63,974 nucleotides of DNA from a virus. Below, piece by piece: positions 1 to 9,405 of the stretch. The DNA is taken from the IMG/VR virus record IMGVR_UViG_3300029319_000033, positions 1-63,974 of that record; one strand, 5' to 3'. The stretch's first letter is position 1. Each line of letters begins with the position of its first letter. The position numbers and the translations under genes were made by a program. The notes under the pieces were generated by a model, which saw only the letters and a program-made list of their open reading frames with translations, was not told the DNA's origin and did not search any database.

Positions 1-101
1 AACTTAGCTTCTCTATTTTTTCTCCTAGTCTCAGAGGCTTTTCTATAACCTTCTTTTCTTCTAGCATCTTTAGCAGTAGTTTTAATCAATTCGTGTTCGT
101 G
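1..101. repeat. Terminal direct repeat, left copy
   Basis: The first 101 bases are repeated at 63874-63974. The first 98 bases are identical and the only difference is base 99 (G here, A at 63972). It is most simply an assembly overlap of a circular or circularly permuted molecule. Both copies lie inside the same giant gene and the difference is synonymous (CAC/CAT, His). Confidence 0.95.
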
Positions 102-3100
102 ATTTTCAAGACCCAAATCCCAAGTGCTCCAACCTAAAGTTAATAAAACTCTTTCCCAAGTTTCATAATTTTCTTTTGTTGCAGCTGTTATATTCCTAAT
201 TGTTAGTAATGCTCTATCTGCAGGAATATTAGTAAATGCAGATACACCTTTAGTACCAATTTCATATATAGGGCTATCAAATTTAAACCCTTTTGCTTCT
301 ATAACATCTTTTTCAATTTCACTTGTTTTATAACCACTATAAAGTTTACCAAAAAAAGTTCCTATGGGTGGAGAAATTGAAAGTAAATCATTTTCAATTC
401 TAGCAATGTCTTTAGCAAAAATACTATCACTTTGTTTTTGTTTATAAAGTTCTAGAATAGCATTTTTTAAACCAGCTACAACTGCTCCTGTATAACCAAG
501 ACCACCTCTTAAAAATGAATCTACTATACCATTTGTTGCAAAATCAATTTGTCTTTTTAAAAGCTTTTTTGTTTTCTCTTGTTTTTTTTCATCATCCTCA
601 TCATCACCACCGAGTCCAAGAGTAGCAAATAAAGCAGTTTGCATACCAGTAAAAAGTATGTTTTGTACTACAGCGTAGTAAGCTAATTTAGATAAATTAG
701 TCTTCCTATCGCCTCTATTATTTACAAGATCTAAATATGCTTTTTTAGTTAATCTAGCATACTGCATCGGTGTGTTTGCAAAAGCAAGTAATATTCTACC
801 AAAGTGACTTCTCTGTTGTTGTGATATTTCAGCCGGATCTGAAGACTGCTGAGTTTCTTCAGTTATTTGATCAAAATCTTCAAATGCAGCTTTCTCTGCT
901 TCCTGAACAGTCATCCCCTTCTTTATGTTTGAATTAACTCTATTCCTGTACATAGAAGCTCCTCCAAGAGCTATAGCAAAACTATCAGCTATTTGAGTAA
1001 AGAAAAATCCTTTATTCAATAAAGTTTTTATAACACTTCTAGTTTGATTTACTCCATCTTTCCCTTGAACTGCAGCTGAAATTTCTGCTTCAGCTATATT
1101 TATTTTCGTACCTGCTCTTCTTTGTCTTAACTTATCAGAATTAAACAAAAATGTAAAATCTTTCCAAAATTGTTTTTGATTTGCAAAAGCACGAGCAGCT
1201 TGTACTGGGTTGTTATCACTCCAGTTTAAATAATTAACAGATGAAATAGTTTGTAATATTGCAGATCTTACGTTAAAAAACATAACAGTTGCTGTTGAAT
1301 TATTAAGCCAATCGTACCATTTTTGTTCAACAGATCCCTTTTTTAATGGTCTTCTAAGTACACCACTTTTCATACTGTTTAATGAACCTTCTAAAGCCTC
1401 TCTAAATTTTGGACCATACGTAGCTTCTATTTTATTTAAATTTTCTTCTGAAAAAATTTCATTAGAATTTTCTATAAATTCATTTAAGTATTCTGATCTA
1501 GCATTATCAATGCTATAACTTAAATCACTTACAATAGTGCTACCTTCCCAAAATTCTTGAGGTTCTGGATATTTACCATCAAAACTTTTCATTGTACCTA
1601 AATCATCAGCAAAAGCTAATAATTGTTTGTCACTTTTAACAAACTCCACTAAAGTATCAACTTCTTTTTGAGTTAAATCAAGATCAGAATTTTTAACTCC
1701 TTGCTTGTTCCAAAGATATACTCTTACAGCTGCATCTTTATTAAAATTAGTATTAGGTACATGTTCTCCTGTTAATTTAGATTCAAGTTTAAGTTGATCA
1801 ATATATTTAAAATGTTTCTTTTTTATACCTTTATACTCATCTGTTATTCTTTGCCTTTGAGAATCCATTGCTGAAATACCTCTTTTATAAGGACTCATCA
1901 GGTTATATTCAAAAAAATCTTTATGACGTTCACCCACTTTACCTTTACCTAAAAAAGAATACATGAGACCCATAAAATTATCTGCTGATGGTGGAACAAA
2001 AAACTTATACCTACCCTTTCTTGCACCTTCTCTTGTTGCAGATCTTCTTGAGTATCTTTTAGTGGCTTCAACACCTTGAGATTCTTCTAGTATTTTATTA
2101 AATTCTTCATTAATATTTTTAGAATAATTAACATTTTTTTTGTTGTAATATTTAATATTATCATCTATTGATTTTCCATCCGTAATACTAAGTTTTTTAC
2201 CGCTTGGTTTGCTTTTTGATACAGGTATGGGTTTCCCTGCCTTGGGATCAATTCTTAGCTCCCCCCTTATCCTAAATGTACTTTCTCCAGTTTTAATGTC
2301 ATTTGAATCTTTTATTGCATCAAACTTTGCAGTAACAACAACTTTAACATCTAAATTTTTTTGGTTAATTAATAAAGGAGCATGAAAAATATTTCCTTTA
2401 TCATCATCACCTAAGTAAAAAAGACCAGAATTTGCAACTTCAAGATAGGAATTACCTTTTTCACGATAGTATTTTGCTATTTTACCTAAATTAATATCAT
2501 TACTATTAAATGTTCCACCGATTTTAAAATCTTTTATAACACGATCCATCCAAGCTTCTTTTGTTTTGTCAGAAATACGCTGTTTAAATGCTTTACCATC
2601 TGGACCTTTCTCCTTAATTGTAGATCTTTTAACTGGGTTTCTTCCTAGTGCTATTTCCTGCTTATCTAAAAAATCAAAAAATTTATTTAATTGTGCTGGT
2701 AAAACATTTCTTAAAACTGCTTCAAGAAATTCAAAATTTAATTTTTTATTTGTGAATGTAATTTTCCCCTTACCTTTATTATTTACAAAATCTTCATCCA
2801 CTGATAAAACACTACTACCAAAATCTGCACCAAAATCTTTTTTAACTTCTACACCTACTATAATTGGATCACCTACCTTAATTTCTTCCTTACCTTCAGG
2901 TAATTTTTTATTTAATTCATCTATAGTTTTTCTATCTTTTTCCTGATAAACATGACCCTTATAATGTATTTGAATGTCAGGTCTAGAATCATCATTCATT
3001 GCTGTACCCTTAAGCAATGTTATTTTACCATCTTTAGCGTTGTCTATTCTTATTAAATTAAAAACAGTTATTTCTTGAATAACACCACCAACTCTTTCAT

Positions 3101-6100
3101 TTCTAATTTGATTATATTGTTGTAGTATTTTTAGAATTTTAATAGTTACAGCGTCAGATACCTTCCCTTTTTCTCTTAATTTTTGATATTCTCCTTCTTT
3201 TCCTTCTAAAAGTTCTTGAATTTTTTTTCTAGGATCTTTTTCTTTTTTAACTTTTTTAGTAACTCTTTTTGTAACTTCTAATACTTTATTTAATATATTT
3301 ATTCCATCCCTTTCTTTTAATGTCTGGAATTCTTCATCATTTAAATCAAATTGAATGCCCGGAGCTGTTTCTTTTATTGGGAGAGCAAAATTAACATTAT
3401 TAACATCTCTTTCTATTTCTACGCCCATCTGAGCAATAATACCCTCAGAGACAACTTCATCACTAGCATATTTAGATAAATCAGAATCAGTTAAAACTTT
3501 TGTATAAGCATCAAAAGCTAAAGCAGTACCTATAGAATTAGCTAAAGAATTTTTTCTTTTACCAGAAGCATCTTCAAAAAACTCCAAAAATTGTTTTTCT
3601 GTAGGTGTTTTCTTTTTATATAAATTAGGTGATTGAGTTTCTGTTTTTGCTTTAATAGCACCAATATCTTTTGCTGCTCTAGCTTCTAATGGTGTTAATT
3701 GTTTCTTTATTAGCTCAGTAAATATTGGAGTTTTACTTTTTCTATCAAGAGCAACAAGATCTCTAATAGGTAATTTTTCTACTATATTTACTCTATTTGA
3801 TTTTAAAAAATTAACAAAATTTTCTTTAGCTTTTTTACCTCCAGAAATACCACCACTCATTAGTTTTTTAATATCGACAGAAAATTGAGTTTCAAAGTTT
3901 TTTTGAAGTTTTTTCCAAACACTAGGATTTATTTGACCAGTTGTTTTATTATAATAATTCATAAAATTATCTTCAAAATCTTTAACAACCGAATCAAGTA
4001 TCTTTTTGTAAAGACCAGTTTTTTTGTCGATACCTATACTCTCTCTAAATAATGGCTTTTGTTGTTTAGGTTTTTCCTCTGCAACAACTTCCTCTTCTGC
4101 TACATCAACTCTTTCAGTTAACTCATCTTCAAACTTATCTCTTGTAGCAGCCTCACCTTTTTTATAAACATTTTTTATTTTATTGTCTAGCTGACTATTT
4201 ATCCAACCAGATAAACTATTATTTTTTTCTGGATTAAAATTTCTTATGTGAGGTATTAATTCTTCTGTTGTTGCAGATACAAAATCTTCTTCAGAAAACC
4301 CCGGTTGTCTAAATTTAACTGGAGGTATTTTACTTTTTATTAAACCCTGTAAGTCTTGGTTTGTAAAAATATCACCCAATACTGCATCCCCTTTACCAGC
4401 ATCCCACTCTTGTTTTGTAAGTTTATAGTTTCCATCAATATTTTTTTCACCAACTAAACCATCTATTTTTTCTTGTTTAGATACAACTTCTCTAGAAAAA
4501 TTAATTTGATTTTGAACCTTATTTAGTTGTGATTGAGAGAATGGTTTCTTTTGTTTAAGGAAACTAGATAAGTCTTCTGTAAACTCACCTTTTTCTATAC
4601 TTTTATTATACTCTTTCATGAAGTTATACACTCCCTGACCACTATCAAAAGATATTTTTTTAAAACCTATTGATCTAAGTATTGGTGTAAGTACGTCTCC
4701 TAACTTTGTAAAAATATTTTCTTCAAACTCTATTAAAGATGTACCATCTTCATTTTTAATATTTAAAGCATCAGAAAAATTTGTTAGGTACTCTGTGTAA
4801 TATTGACTAGATCTATTACCTTTAGAATCCACAGAAATATCATAATTTCTTTTTTTCATTAATGTATCAACGATATTCCTTTGTCTTTGAGAAAGCTTTG
4901 ATTGGAATTTTTCTACTAAAATTTTTTGTTTAGCAGCATTCCCAGCATATCTAAAAAGAATACCATGCAATACTTCATGAGAACCCACTGTGTTTTGCAA
5001 ATCAGCAGCCACAGATTTATTAACATAAACTACATTATTTGGTGCATCGTAAAAACCACCAGCGTTTTTTATGTCTGATCTTTCTTGTTTTGAAAGTTTT
5101 ATTTTTTGTTCTTTTGGTAAGGTTTTATTTAATTTATCTAAATCAGCTAATAACTCATCTGCAGTATCAAAAGCCCTAACTTGAGAACCAGACTGTTTAA
5201 TAAATTCAATATCTCTTCTTACTCTTCTTTCTCTAGAAGCCTTTTTAATTGCTGCTCTTTTAGATTTATTATCTTTTACAGCCTTTATTCTTCTGTCAAT
5301 ATCTTTATACTTATCTGTTATTTCTTTTATTTCAGATTTAACTTCTGCTAATTTATTTTTTGAAGATACTGTTTTTTTATTTTCAAGTTTTTTAACTTCT
5401 TTTTCTAATTCAAAAAATCTATCCCTATCTGTCTTATCAATTATCCTATCATCTATCTCTGATTTTATTTCAATATCAGATTGAAGTTCAGATACTCTAG
5501 AGTATAAATCATTATCATTTTTAATTTCAAAGTCTATACTCGCTTTTTCAACATCAGTAATTTTATCAGATTCTAATATTTTTATAATTTCACCTCTAGA
5601 AGCTAATCCACCATTTACTTTATATCTACCTGCTTTAGTGTTTAAAGCACTAAAACCACCCACTACTGCAGTTTTTGGAGCACCTCCTAAACCTGCAATA
5701 CCTTCTATTATTATTTCTTTTGTATCAAGTCCTCTACCTTCTATCGCCTGTGCTCCTGCTTCACCCAAAGATCCCCCCACTCCTTCAACACCAAAAGCGG
5801 CAGCTCCTTTTGCAGCTTTTACACCTATTCTTCCAGTGGCACTAGTTACACCTCTAGTTGCTCTAGCAATAGAGGATATGGCTTTACCACCAACTAAGGT
5901 TGCTGCACCTTCGATAACACCTATAGTTGATCCTGCTGCTATTGACTTCATTTGCACACTTTCAAAAAGATCTTCATCATTTAAAAATTCTTCTATAGTT
6001 TCTGGAGTGACTTCCTTACCGGCATCTCTAATTGCAGCCTGCATATTTTGAGAAAACCTGTTTACAGATTCTGAATAAGCATTAGCTGCAGCAAATCCTC

Positions 6101-6770
6101 CTGAAAGTGCTCCTCCTGCAACAGTCACTGGAGCAAAAATACCTCCTGCGAATCCAGCAGCAGCACCAACACCGGCTCCTCCTGTTGCCGCTGCAAGAGT
6201 TTCAATATTAGATAAACTAGCCACACTTTGAGCCATAACTCCAAGAAATCCATCAGTACCTGTCTCCATTGTAGCTTTGTATGTTGCTTGAATTGCATTA
6301 TCACCTTTTTCTATGTATTTATCATAGGCTTGATTCCACTCTTCCATAGCCTCTATTGGGGCAGCATTATTTATTTTTTGAATAGCTTCAAATGCATTTT
6401 GTATATCTTCTTTAGTAGACTCACCTCCAGACCTCATTATTTGACTAAACTCATCTGTAGTTTCAGCCATTGTTAATCCAACCTTACCTCCTTGTGTGAT
6501 AGCATTAAAAGAGTCAGTAAATTCTGTAAATAAATTAAAACCTTCTTCTTTAGACTTTGATGGTTCAGGTTTTTTTACTTGTTTTTGTGTTTCAGCTATT
6601 TGTAAATCAATAGCTTTCTTCCAAGAAAAAGAATCATCTACAATATTTTTTTCTTGATCTTCGATTTCTTTTTCTTCAATCTCTTGTTCCTGACTGTCTT
6701 GTTCGTAAATTTTTCTTGCTTCAGCTATGGCATTTAACCATGAAGAAGTTTCATCATTTCCATTTGACAT
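1..6770 (-). CDS. Giant polyvalent ejection protein with zinc-peptidase motif (N-terminal 2256 residues; continues across the join)
   Basis: The frame is open from ATG at 6770 to base 1 and continues in the same frame at 63873 to a stop at 63780, giving about 2287 residues. Residues about 1-150 are acidic and charged. A Gly/Ala-rich hydrophobic stretch covers roughly 175-350. A metallopeptidase-like motif lies at about 598-602 (SHEVLHG; His598, Glu599, His602) with a possible third ligand Glu660 in YYTEYLTNF. Long charged helices follow. The C-terminal third carries a conserved-looking stretch (about 2015-2035, FANTPMQYARLTKKA), a hydrophobic region and a very basic Arg-rich tail. The size, position last in the structural operon and mosaic content fit 'large polyvalent proteins' packaged in the head and ejected with the DNA, comparable in place to T7 gp16. 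Peptidase activity is inferred from the motif only. Confidence 0.85.
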   Translation of the reverse strand, partial: MSNGNDETSSWLNAIAEARKIYEQDSQEQEIEEKEIEDQEKNIVDDSFSWKKAIDLQIAETQKQVKKPEPSKSKEEGFNLFTEFTDSFNAITQGGKVGLTMAETTDEFSQIMRSGGESTKEDIQNAFEAIQKINNAAPIEAMEEWNQAYDKYIEKGDNAIQATYKATMETGTDGFLGVMAQSVASLSNIETLAAATGGAGVGAAAGFAGGIFAPVTVAGGALSGGFAAANAYSESVNRFSQNMQAAIRDAGKEVTPETIEEFLNDEDLFESVQMKSIAAGSTIGVIEGAATLVGGKAISSIARATRGVTSATGRIGVKAAKGAAAFGVEGVGGSLGEAGAQAIEGRGLDTKEIIIEGIAGLGGAPKTAVVGGFSALNTKAGRYKVNGGLASRGEIIKILESDKITDVEKASIDFEIKNDNDLYSRVSELQSDIEIKSEIDDRIIDKTDRDRFFELEKEVKKLENKKTVSSKNKLAEVKSEIKEITDKYKDIDRRIKAVKDNKSKRAAIKKASRERRVRRDIEFIKQSGSQVRAFDTADELLADLDKLNKTLPKEQKIKLSKQERSDIKNAGGFYDAPNNVVYVNKSVAADLQNTVGSHEVLHGILFRYAGNAAKQKILVEKFQSKLSQRQRNIVDTLMKKRNYDISVDSKGNRSSQYYTEYLTNFSDALNIKNEDGTSLIEFEENIFTKLGDVLTPILRSIGFKKISFDSGQGVYNFMKEYNKSIEKGEFTEDLSSFLKQKKPFSQSQLNKVQNQINFSREVVSKQEKIDGLVGEKNIDGNYKLTKQEWDAGKGDAVLGDIFTNQDLQGLIKSKIPPVKFRQPGFSEEDFVSATTEELIPHIRNFNPEKNNSLSGWINSQLDNKIKNVYKKGEAATRDKFEDELTERVDVAEEEVVAEEKPKQQKPLFRESIGIDKKTGLYKKILDSVVKDFEDNFMNYYNKTTGQINPSVWKKLQKNFETQFSVDIKKLMSGGISGGKKAKENFVNFLKSNRVNIVEKLPIRDLVALDRKSKTPIFTELIKKQLTPLEARAAKDIGAIKAKTETQSPNLYKKKTPTEKQFLEFFEDASGKRKNSLANSIGTALAFDAYTKVLTDSDLSKYASDEVVSEGIIAQMGVEIERDVNNVNFALPIKETAPGIQFDLNDEEFQTLKERDGINILNKVLEVTKRVTKKVKKEKDPRKKIQELLEGKEGEYQKLREKGKVSDAVTIKILKILQQYNQIRNERVGGVIQEITVFNLIRIDNAKDGKITLLKGTAMNDDSRPDIQIHYKGHVYQEKDRKTIDELNKKLPEGKEEIKVGDPIIVGVEVKKDFGADFGSSVLSVDEDFVNNKGKGKITFTNKKLNFEFLEAVLRNVLPAQLNKFFDFLDKQEIALGRNPVKRSTIKEKGPDGKAFKQRISDKTKEAWMDRVIKDFKIGGTFNSNDINLGKIAKYYREKGNSYLEVANSGLFYLGDDDKGNIFHAPLLINQKNLDVKVVVTAKFDAIKDSNDIKTGESTFRIRGELRIDPKAGKPIPVSKSKPSGKKLSITDGKSIDDNIKYYNKKNVNYSKNINEEFNKILEESQGVEATKRYSRRSATREGARKGRYKFFVPPSADNFMGLMYSFLGKGKVGERHKDFFEYNLMSPYKRGISAMDSQRQRITDEYKGIKKKHFKYIDQLKLESKLTGEHVPNTNFNKDAAVRVYLWNKQGVKNSDLDLTQKEVDTLVEFVKSDKQLLAFADDLGTMKSFDGKYPEPQEFWEGSTIVSDLSYSIDNARSEYLNEFIENSNEIFSEENLNKIEATYGPKFREALEGSLNSMKSGVLRRPLKKGSVEQKWYDWLNNSTATVMFFNVRSAILQTISSVNYLNWSDNNPVQAARAFANQKQFWKDFTFLFNSDKLRQRRAGTKINIAEAEISAAVQGKDGVNQTRSVIKTLLNKGFFFTQIADSFAIALGGASMYRNRVNSNIKKGMTVQEAEKAAFEDFDQITEETQQSSDPAEISQQQRSHFGRILLAFANTPMQYARLTKKAYLDLVNNRGDRKTNLSKLAYYAVVQNILFTGMQTALFATLGLGGDDEDDEKKQEKTKKLLKRQIDFATNGIVDSFLRGGLGYTGAVVAGLKNAILELYKQKQSDSIFAKDIARIENDLLSISPPIGTFFGKLYSGYKTSEIEKDVIEAKGFKFDSPIYEIGTKGVSAFTNIPADRALLTIRNITAATKENYETWERVLLTLGWSTWDLGLENHEHELIKTTAKDARRKEGYRKASETRRKNREAK

Positions 6771-6775
6771 AATTG

Positions 6776-8041
6776 TTAATCTATTGGATTAAGATCTACA
6801 TATTTCATTAAAAGAGGTAACTCTTCAAATTTATAATATCTGATAGCTCTCATACCTTCTTTTGCTGCTTGATTTGAAAGTAAAAATGCATCTTGTTTTG
6901 GAACATACTCAACATAATACCCATCATAATATATTTCTTCGTTTAATCTATCACTCAAAGTTTGTTGACCTGTTATGTTTTGCTCTTGTATTTTAGTTTT
7001 TTCTTCATCATCAATATTAGTAAAATCCCGAATAGGATAAAATCTAACTAAATCCTTTTCATTACTTTTCATCCAATTTTGATGTTTACTTGATATTGTA
7101 TTAGGATTTTTTTGATTAAACCCTAAATTAGACTGCTGTATAATGGCTTGTCTATATTTAGCTAATAGTTCATTTTCTAATTCCTCTTTAGCTTGTAAAG
7201 AAATAATTTCATCACTACTATTAATTCTGTTAAATATTTCTTCAGTTCCTTCATATAACGATATGCCTGCAACCAAATCATCTACAGCTAAAGATTTAAG
7301 AACATCTATACCACCTTTTTCTATAGTTTTTTTAATTTGACTCATGGTTAAGTTTACAGTAGCATCACTAAGTTTTTGACCTGAATCAAAAGCTTTCACC
7401 ATTAAACTTTCAACGAACATAGCTTCATCTGCAGCTTTTAGTGAAGGAAGTTTTAAATCTGTCATCTTAAAAAAACCACCTCTACCATCATCAAAAAATA
7501 AATCACCTTGATCGTTTATGATGACATTTAATTTATCTGTAAATAAAGCTCCATTTAAAGCTATATTACCAAGATCATTAGCTTTAGAAAAATTTTTGTT
7601 GGTAAAATTAGTTAAATTATCTTCCTTACTTTGACCAAATAAATTCCATTGAGCTTTTAAATTACTCATTGCTTGTAAGGATTGATTCATTATATTTGTT
7701 TGTTCTTGATATTCATCAGTCCCTGCTTGCATATTTACTCTAGCAGTTACAGCGTCACTATATATTCTTTTTTGTTTAAAAGAAAAGTCTTCTATTGCTG
7801 ATCTGTATATTTCTGGTATATTAGAAATAGCTATACCGGGAGGGAATTGATCTATATATCTAGTTATTTCTCTGTTTATTCTTTCTTCAGTTGCTTTTCT
7901 TTCTAATCTTAGTTTTTCTGCTTCTAATCTTCTTCTTTCAGCAACCTCATTAAAAGGATCAGCTAATTCTTTTCCAAAACTAGGATTTTGATACATCCAA
8001 GCATCTTTTGATGCCCTTATTAAACCTACATCTGCTGCCAT
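6776..8041 (-). CDS. Probable internal virion/ejection protein
   Basis: 421 residues, ending 5 bases before the giant protein gene starts. The N-terminal third is strongly helical and charged (about 33-60, rich in Arg/Glu/Leu), followed by a mixed alpha/beta region with an acidic Gly-rich turn (DDGRGGFF, about 175). No catalytic motif was recognised. The place between a Gln/Ala-rich coiled protein and the giant last structural gene matches T7-like gp15 in order, so I infer a role in the DNA-ejection channel. There is no sequence-level family match I can name. Confidence 0.6.
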   Translation of the reverse strand: MAADVGLIRASKDAWMYQNPSFGKELADPFNEVAERRRLEAEKLRLERKATEERINREITRYIDQFPPGIAISNIPEIYRSAIEDFSFKQKRIYSDAVTARVNMQAGTDEYQEQTNIMNQSLQAMSNLKAQWNLFGQSKEDNLTNFTNKNFSKANDLGNIALNGALFTDKLNVIINDQGDLFFDDGRGGFFKMTDLKLPSLKAADEAMFVESLMVKAFDSGQKLSDATVNLTMSQIKKTIEKGGIDVLKSLAVDDLVAGISLYEGTEEIFNRINSSDEIISLQAKEELENELLAKYRQAIIQQSNLGFNQKNPNTISSKHQNWMKSNEKDLVRFYPIRDFTNIDDEEKTKIQEQNITGQQTLSDRLNEEIYYDGYYVEYVPKQDAFLLSNQAAKEGMRAIRYYKFEELPLLMKYVDLNPID

Positions 8042-8076
8042 AATTAAACTCTTTTAAACATTATATTTTTAACTTA

Positions 8077-9015
8077 TTAGACTGGACTTACTGCACCTAG
8101 AATAGTTTTAGCTGCTTCCATACCTGCAGCACCAAATTGACCAACTCCACCTATTATATCTGCTCTACCCAGTGCTCTTGCTTGATCTGCTTGACCCTTC
8201 CTCTGTAAAGATAACCCAAGTAATGTTGCATCTCTATCAAATTCAGCTTGCTGCAGTGCTTGTGCACCTCTAGCCTCAAAAACCTGACCTTGAAAACCCA
8301 TTTCAGCACCAAGTCTTTGATTAGCTTGAGCTTGTTGTGCTGCGAGTAGTTGATTTTGTTGTGCTATATCTACACCAGCCATTTGATTTGAAGCAGCCAT
8401 TTGTGCAGCAAGTATTTGATTTTGTGAACCTTGCTGAATCTCTCTAGCTTGATTTGCCGCTGACTCAGCTGCAGTCATTTGTTGTATTTGTGAGGCTTGT
8501 TGTGCTGCCAGTCTTCTATTTGCTTGTTCTTGTTGACCAATAGAAGCCGCTGCTGCTTGCATGTTTTGACTTTGTTGACCTGCTAATGTCTGTGCTAAAG
8601 CAGCTATACCGCTACTACCTGCTGCACCTCTTGCACCAGCTAAAATATTTGATAACCCTTGTTGTTGTTGTTGAGCTTGAAATTCAGCTGCTCTTTGATC
8701 CACAGTTAAATCTTCAGCTACGTTTTGCATTTGAGATGCAAAATTTTGTGCACCTACTGCTGTATTTTGAAGACCTGCTGCAAAATTAGTTAAATTAGCT
8801 GCTGGATTTGTTAAAGTTGCTGCTGGGGTTGCTAAATTAGCTGCTGGATTTGTAAGATTTGCAAAAGGATTTTGAAACTCAAAACTTTCATACGCCTGCA
8901 TTCTTTGATTAAGAAGATCCGCTGCATCTGATTGTTCTTTTCTTCTTCTTCTACTACCAAAGAGTCCCCCAAGTGTTTGTGCTATTCCTCCGATAAAACT
9001 AGGTCCATTACTCAT
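8077..9015 (-). CDS. Gln/Ala-rich virion protein, candidate ejection or tail-needle component
   Basis: 312 residues. After a basic patch (GSRRRRKEQ, about 20-28) comes a short repeat region of Asn-Leu/Pro-Ala units (about 50-100), then roughly 150 residues extremely rich in Gln and Ala that should form long helices or a coiled coil. The C-terminus is Gly-rich. Such proteins sit before the large ejection proteins in several podoviruses (T7 gp14-like position). The role is inferred from composition and order, not from a motif. The gene ends 35 bases before the 421-residue protein. Confidence 0.55.
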   Translation of the reverse strand: MSNGPSFIGGIAQTLGGLFGSRRRRKEQSDAADLLNQRMQAYESFEFQNPFANLTNPAANLATPAATLTNPAANLTNFAAGLQNTAVGAQNFASQMQNVAEDLTVDQRAAEFQAQQQQQGLSNILAGARGAAGSSGIAALAQTLAGQQSQNMQAAAASIGQQEQANRRLAAQQASQIQQMTAAESAANQAREIQQGSQNQILAAQMAASNQMAGVDIAQQNQLLAAQQAQANQRLGAEMGFQGQVFEARGAQALQQAEFDRDATLLGLSLQRKGQADQARALGRADIIGGVGQFGAAGMEAAKTILGAVSPV

Positions 9016-9057
9016 ATTGTTTTTATTTTATTTTTTTATTTTAATTACATATATATT

Positions 9058-9396
9058 TTAAGACTTACTGCTTTCAACTATGTCTGATCCTACTTGATAT
9101 AGCTCTACTTCACTTGTAGATTCATTTTTCATTTCAACTTCAGCATAATAACCTACTAGCGAAGATAAGTTAGCCTTATTGTCTTTACTAAAAAAGAAGA
9201 AATTACTTGTTGTAGGTACATCAGCACTAGAATCTATACTACATGTTACAGTTGTATTTGTTAATGCAGTTACACTACCAACTTCTATAGGAGTGCCAGT
9301 TATATTATTAGTTACTACAGCATAGTGAACCGTATCACCTATTTGTAAAGATTTATTGACTGGGTTTGCAAATGTTAAAATTAATGAAGTTGCCAT
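9058..9396 (-). CDS. Small beta-rich virion protein
   Basis: 112 residues, Ser/Thr/Val-rich and predicted all-beta, with no signal peptide or membrane segment. It lies 9 bases after the end of the 2878-residue tail protein gene and is likely co-transcribed with it. The N-terminus (LTFANPVNKSLQIGD) and alternating polar/hydrophobic pattern resemble small head or tail decoration proteins of marine phages. No enzyme motif is visible, and the function is not known to me. Confidence 0.55.
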   Translation of the reverse strand: MATSLILTFANPVNKSLQIGDTVHYAVVTNNITGTPIEVGSVTALTNTTVTCSIDSSADVPTTSNFFFFSKDNKANLSSLVGYYAEVEMKNESTSEVELYQVGSDIVESSKS

Positions 9397-9405
9397 ATTT
9401 AATAT

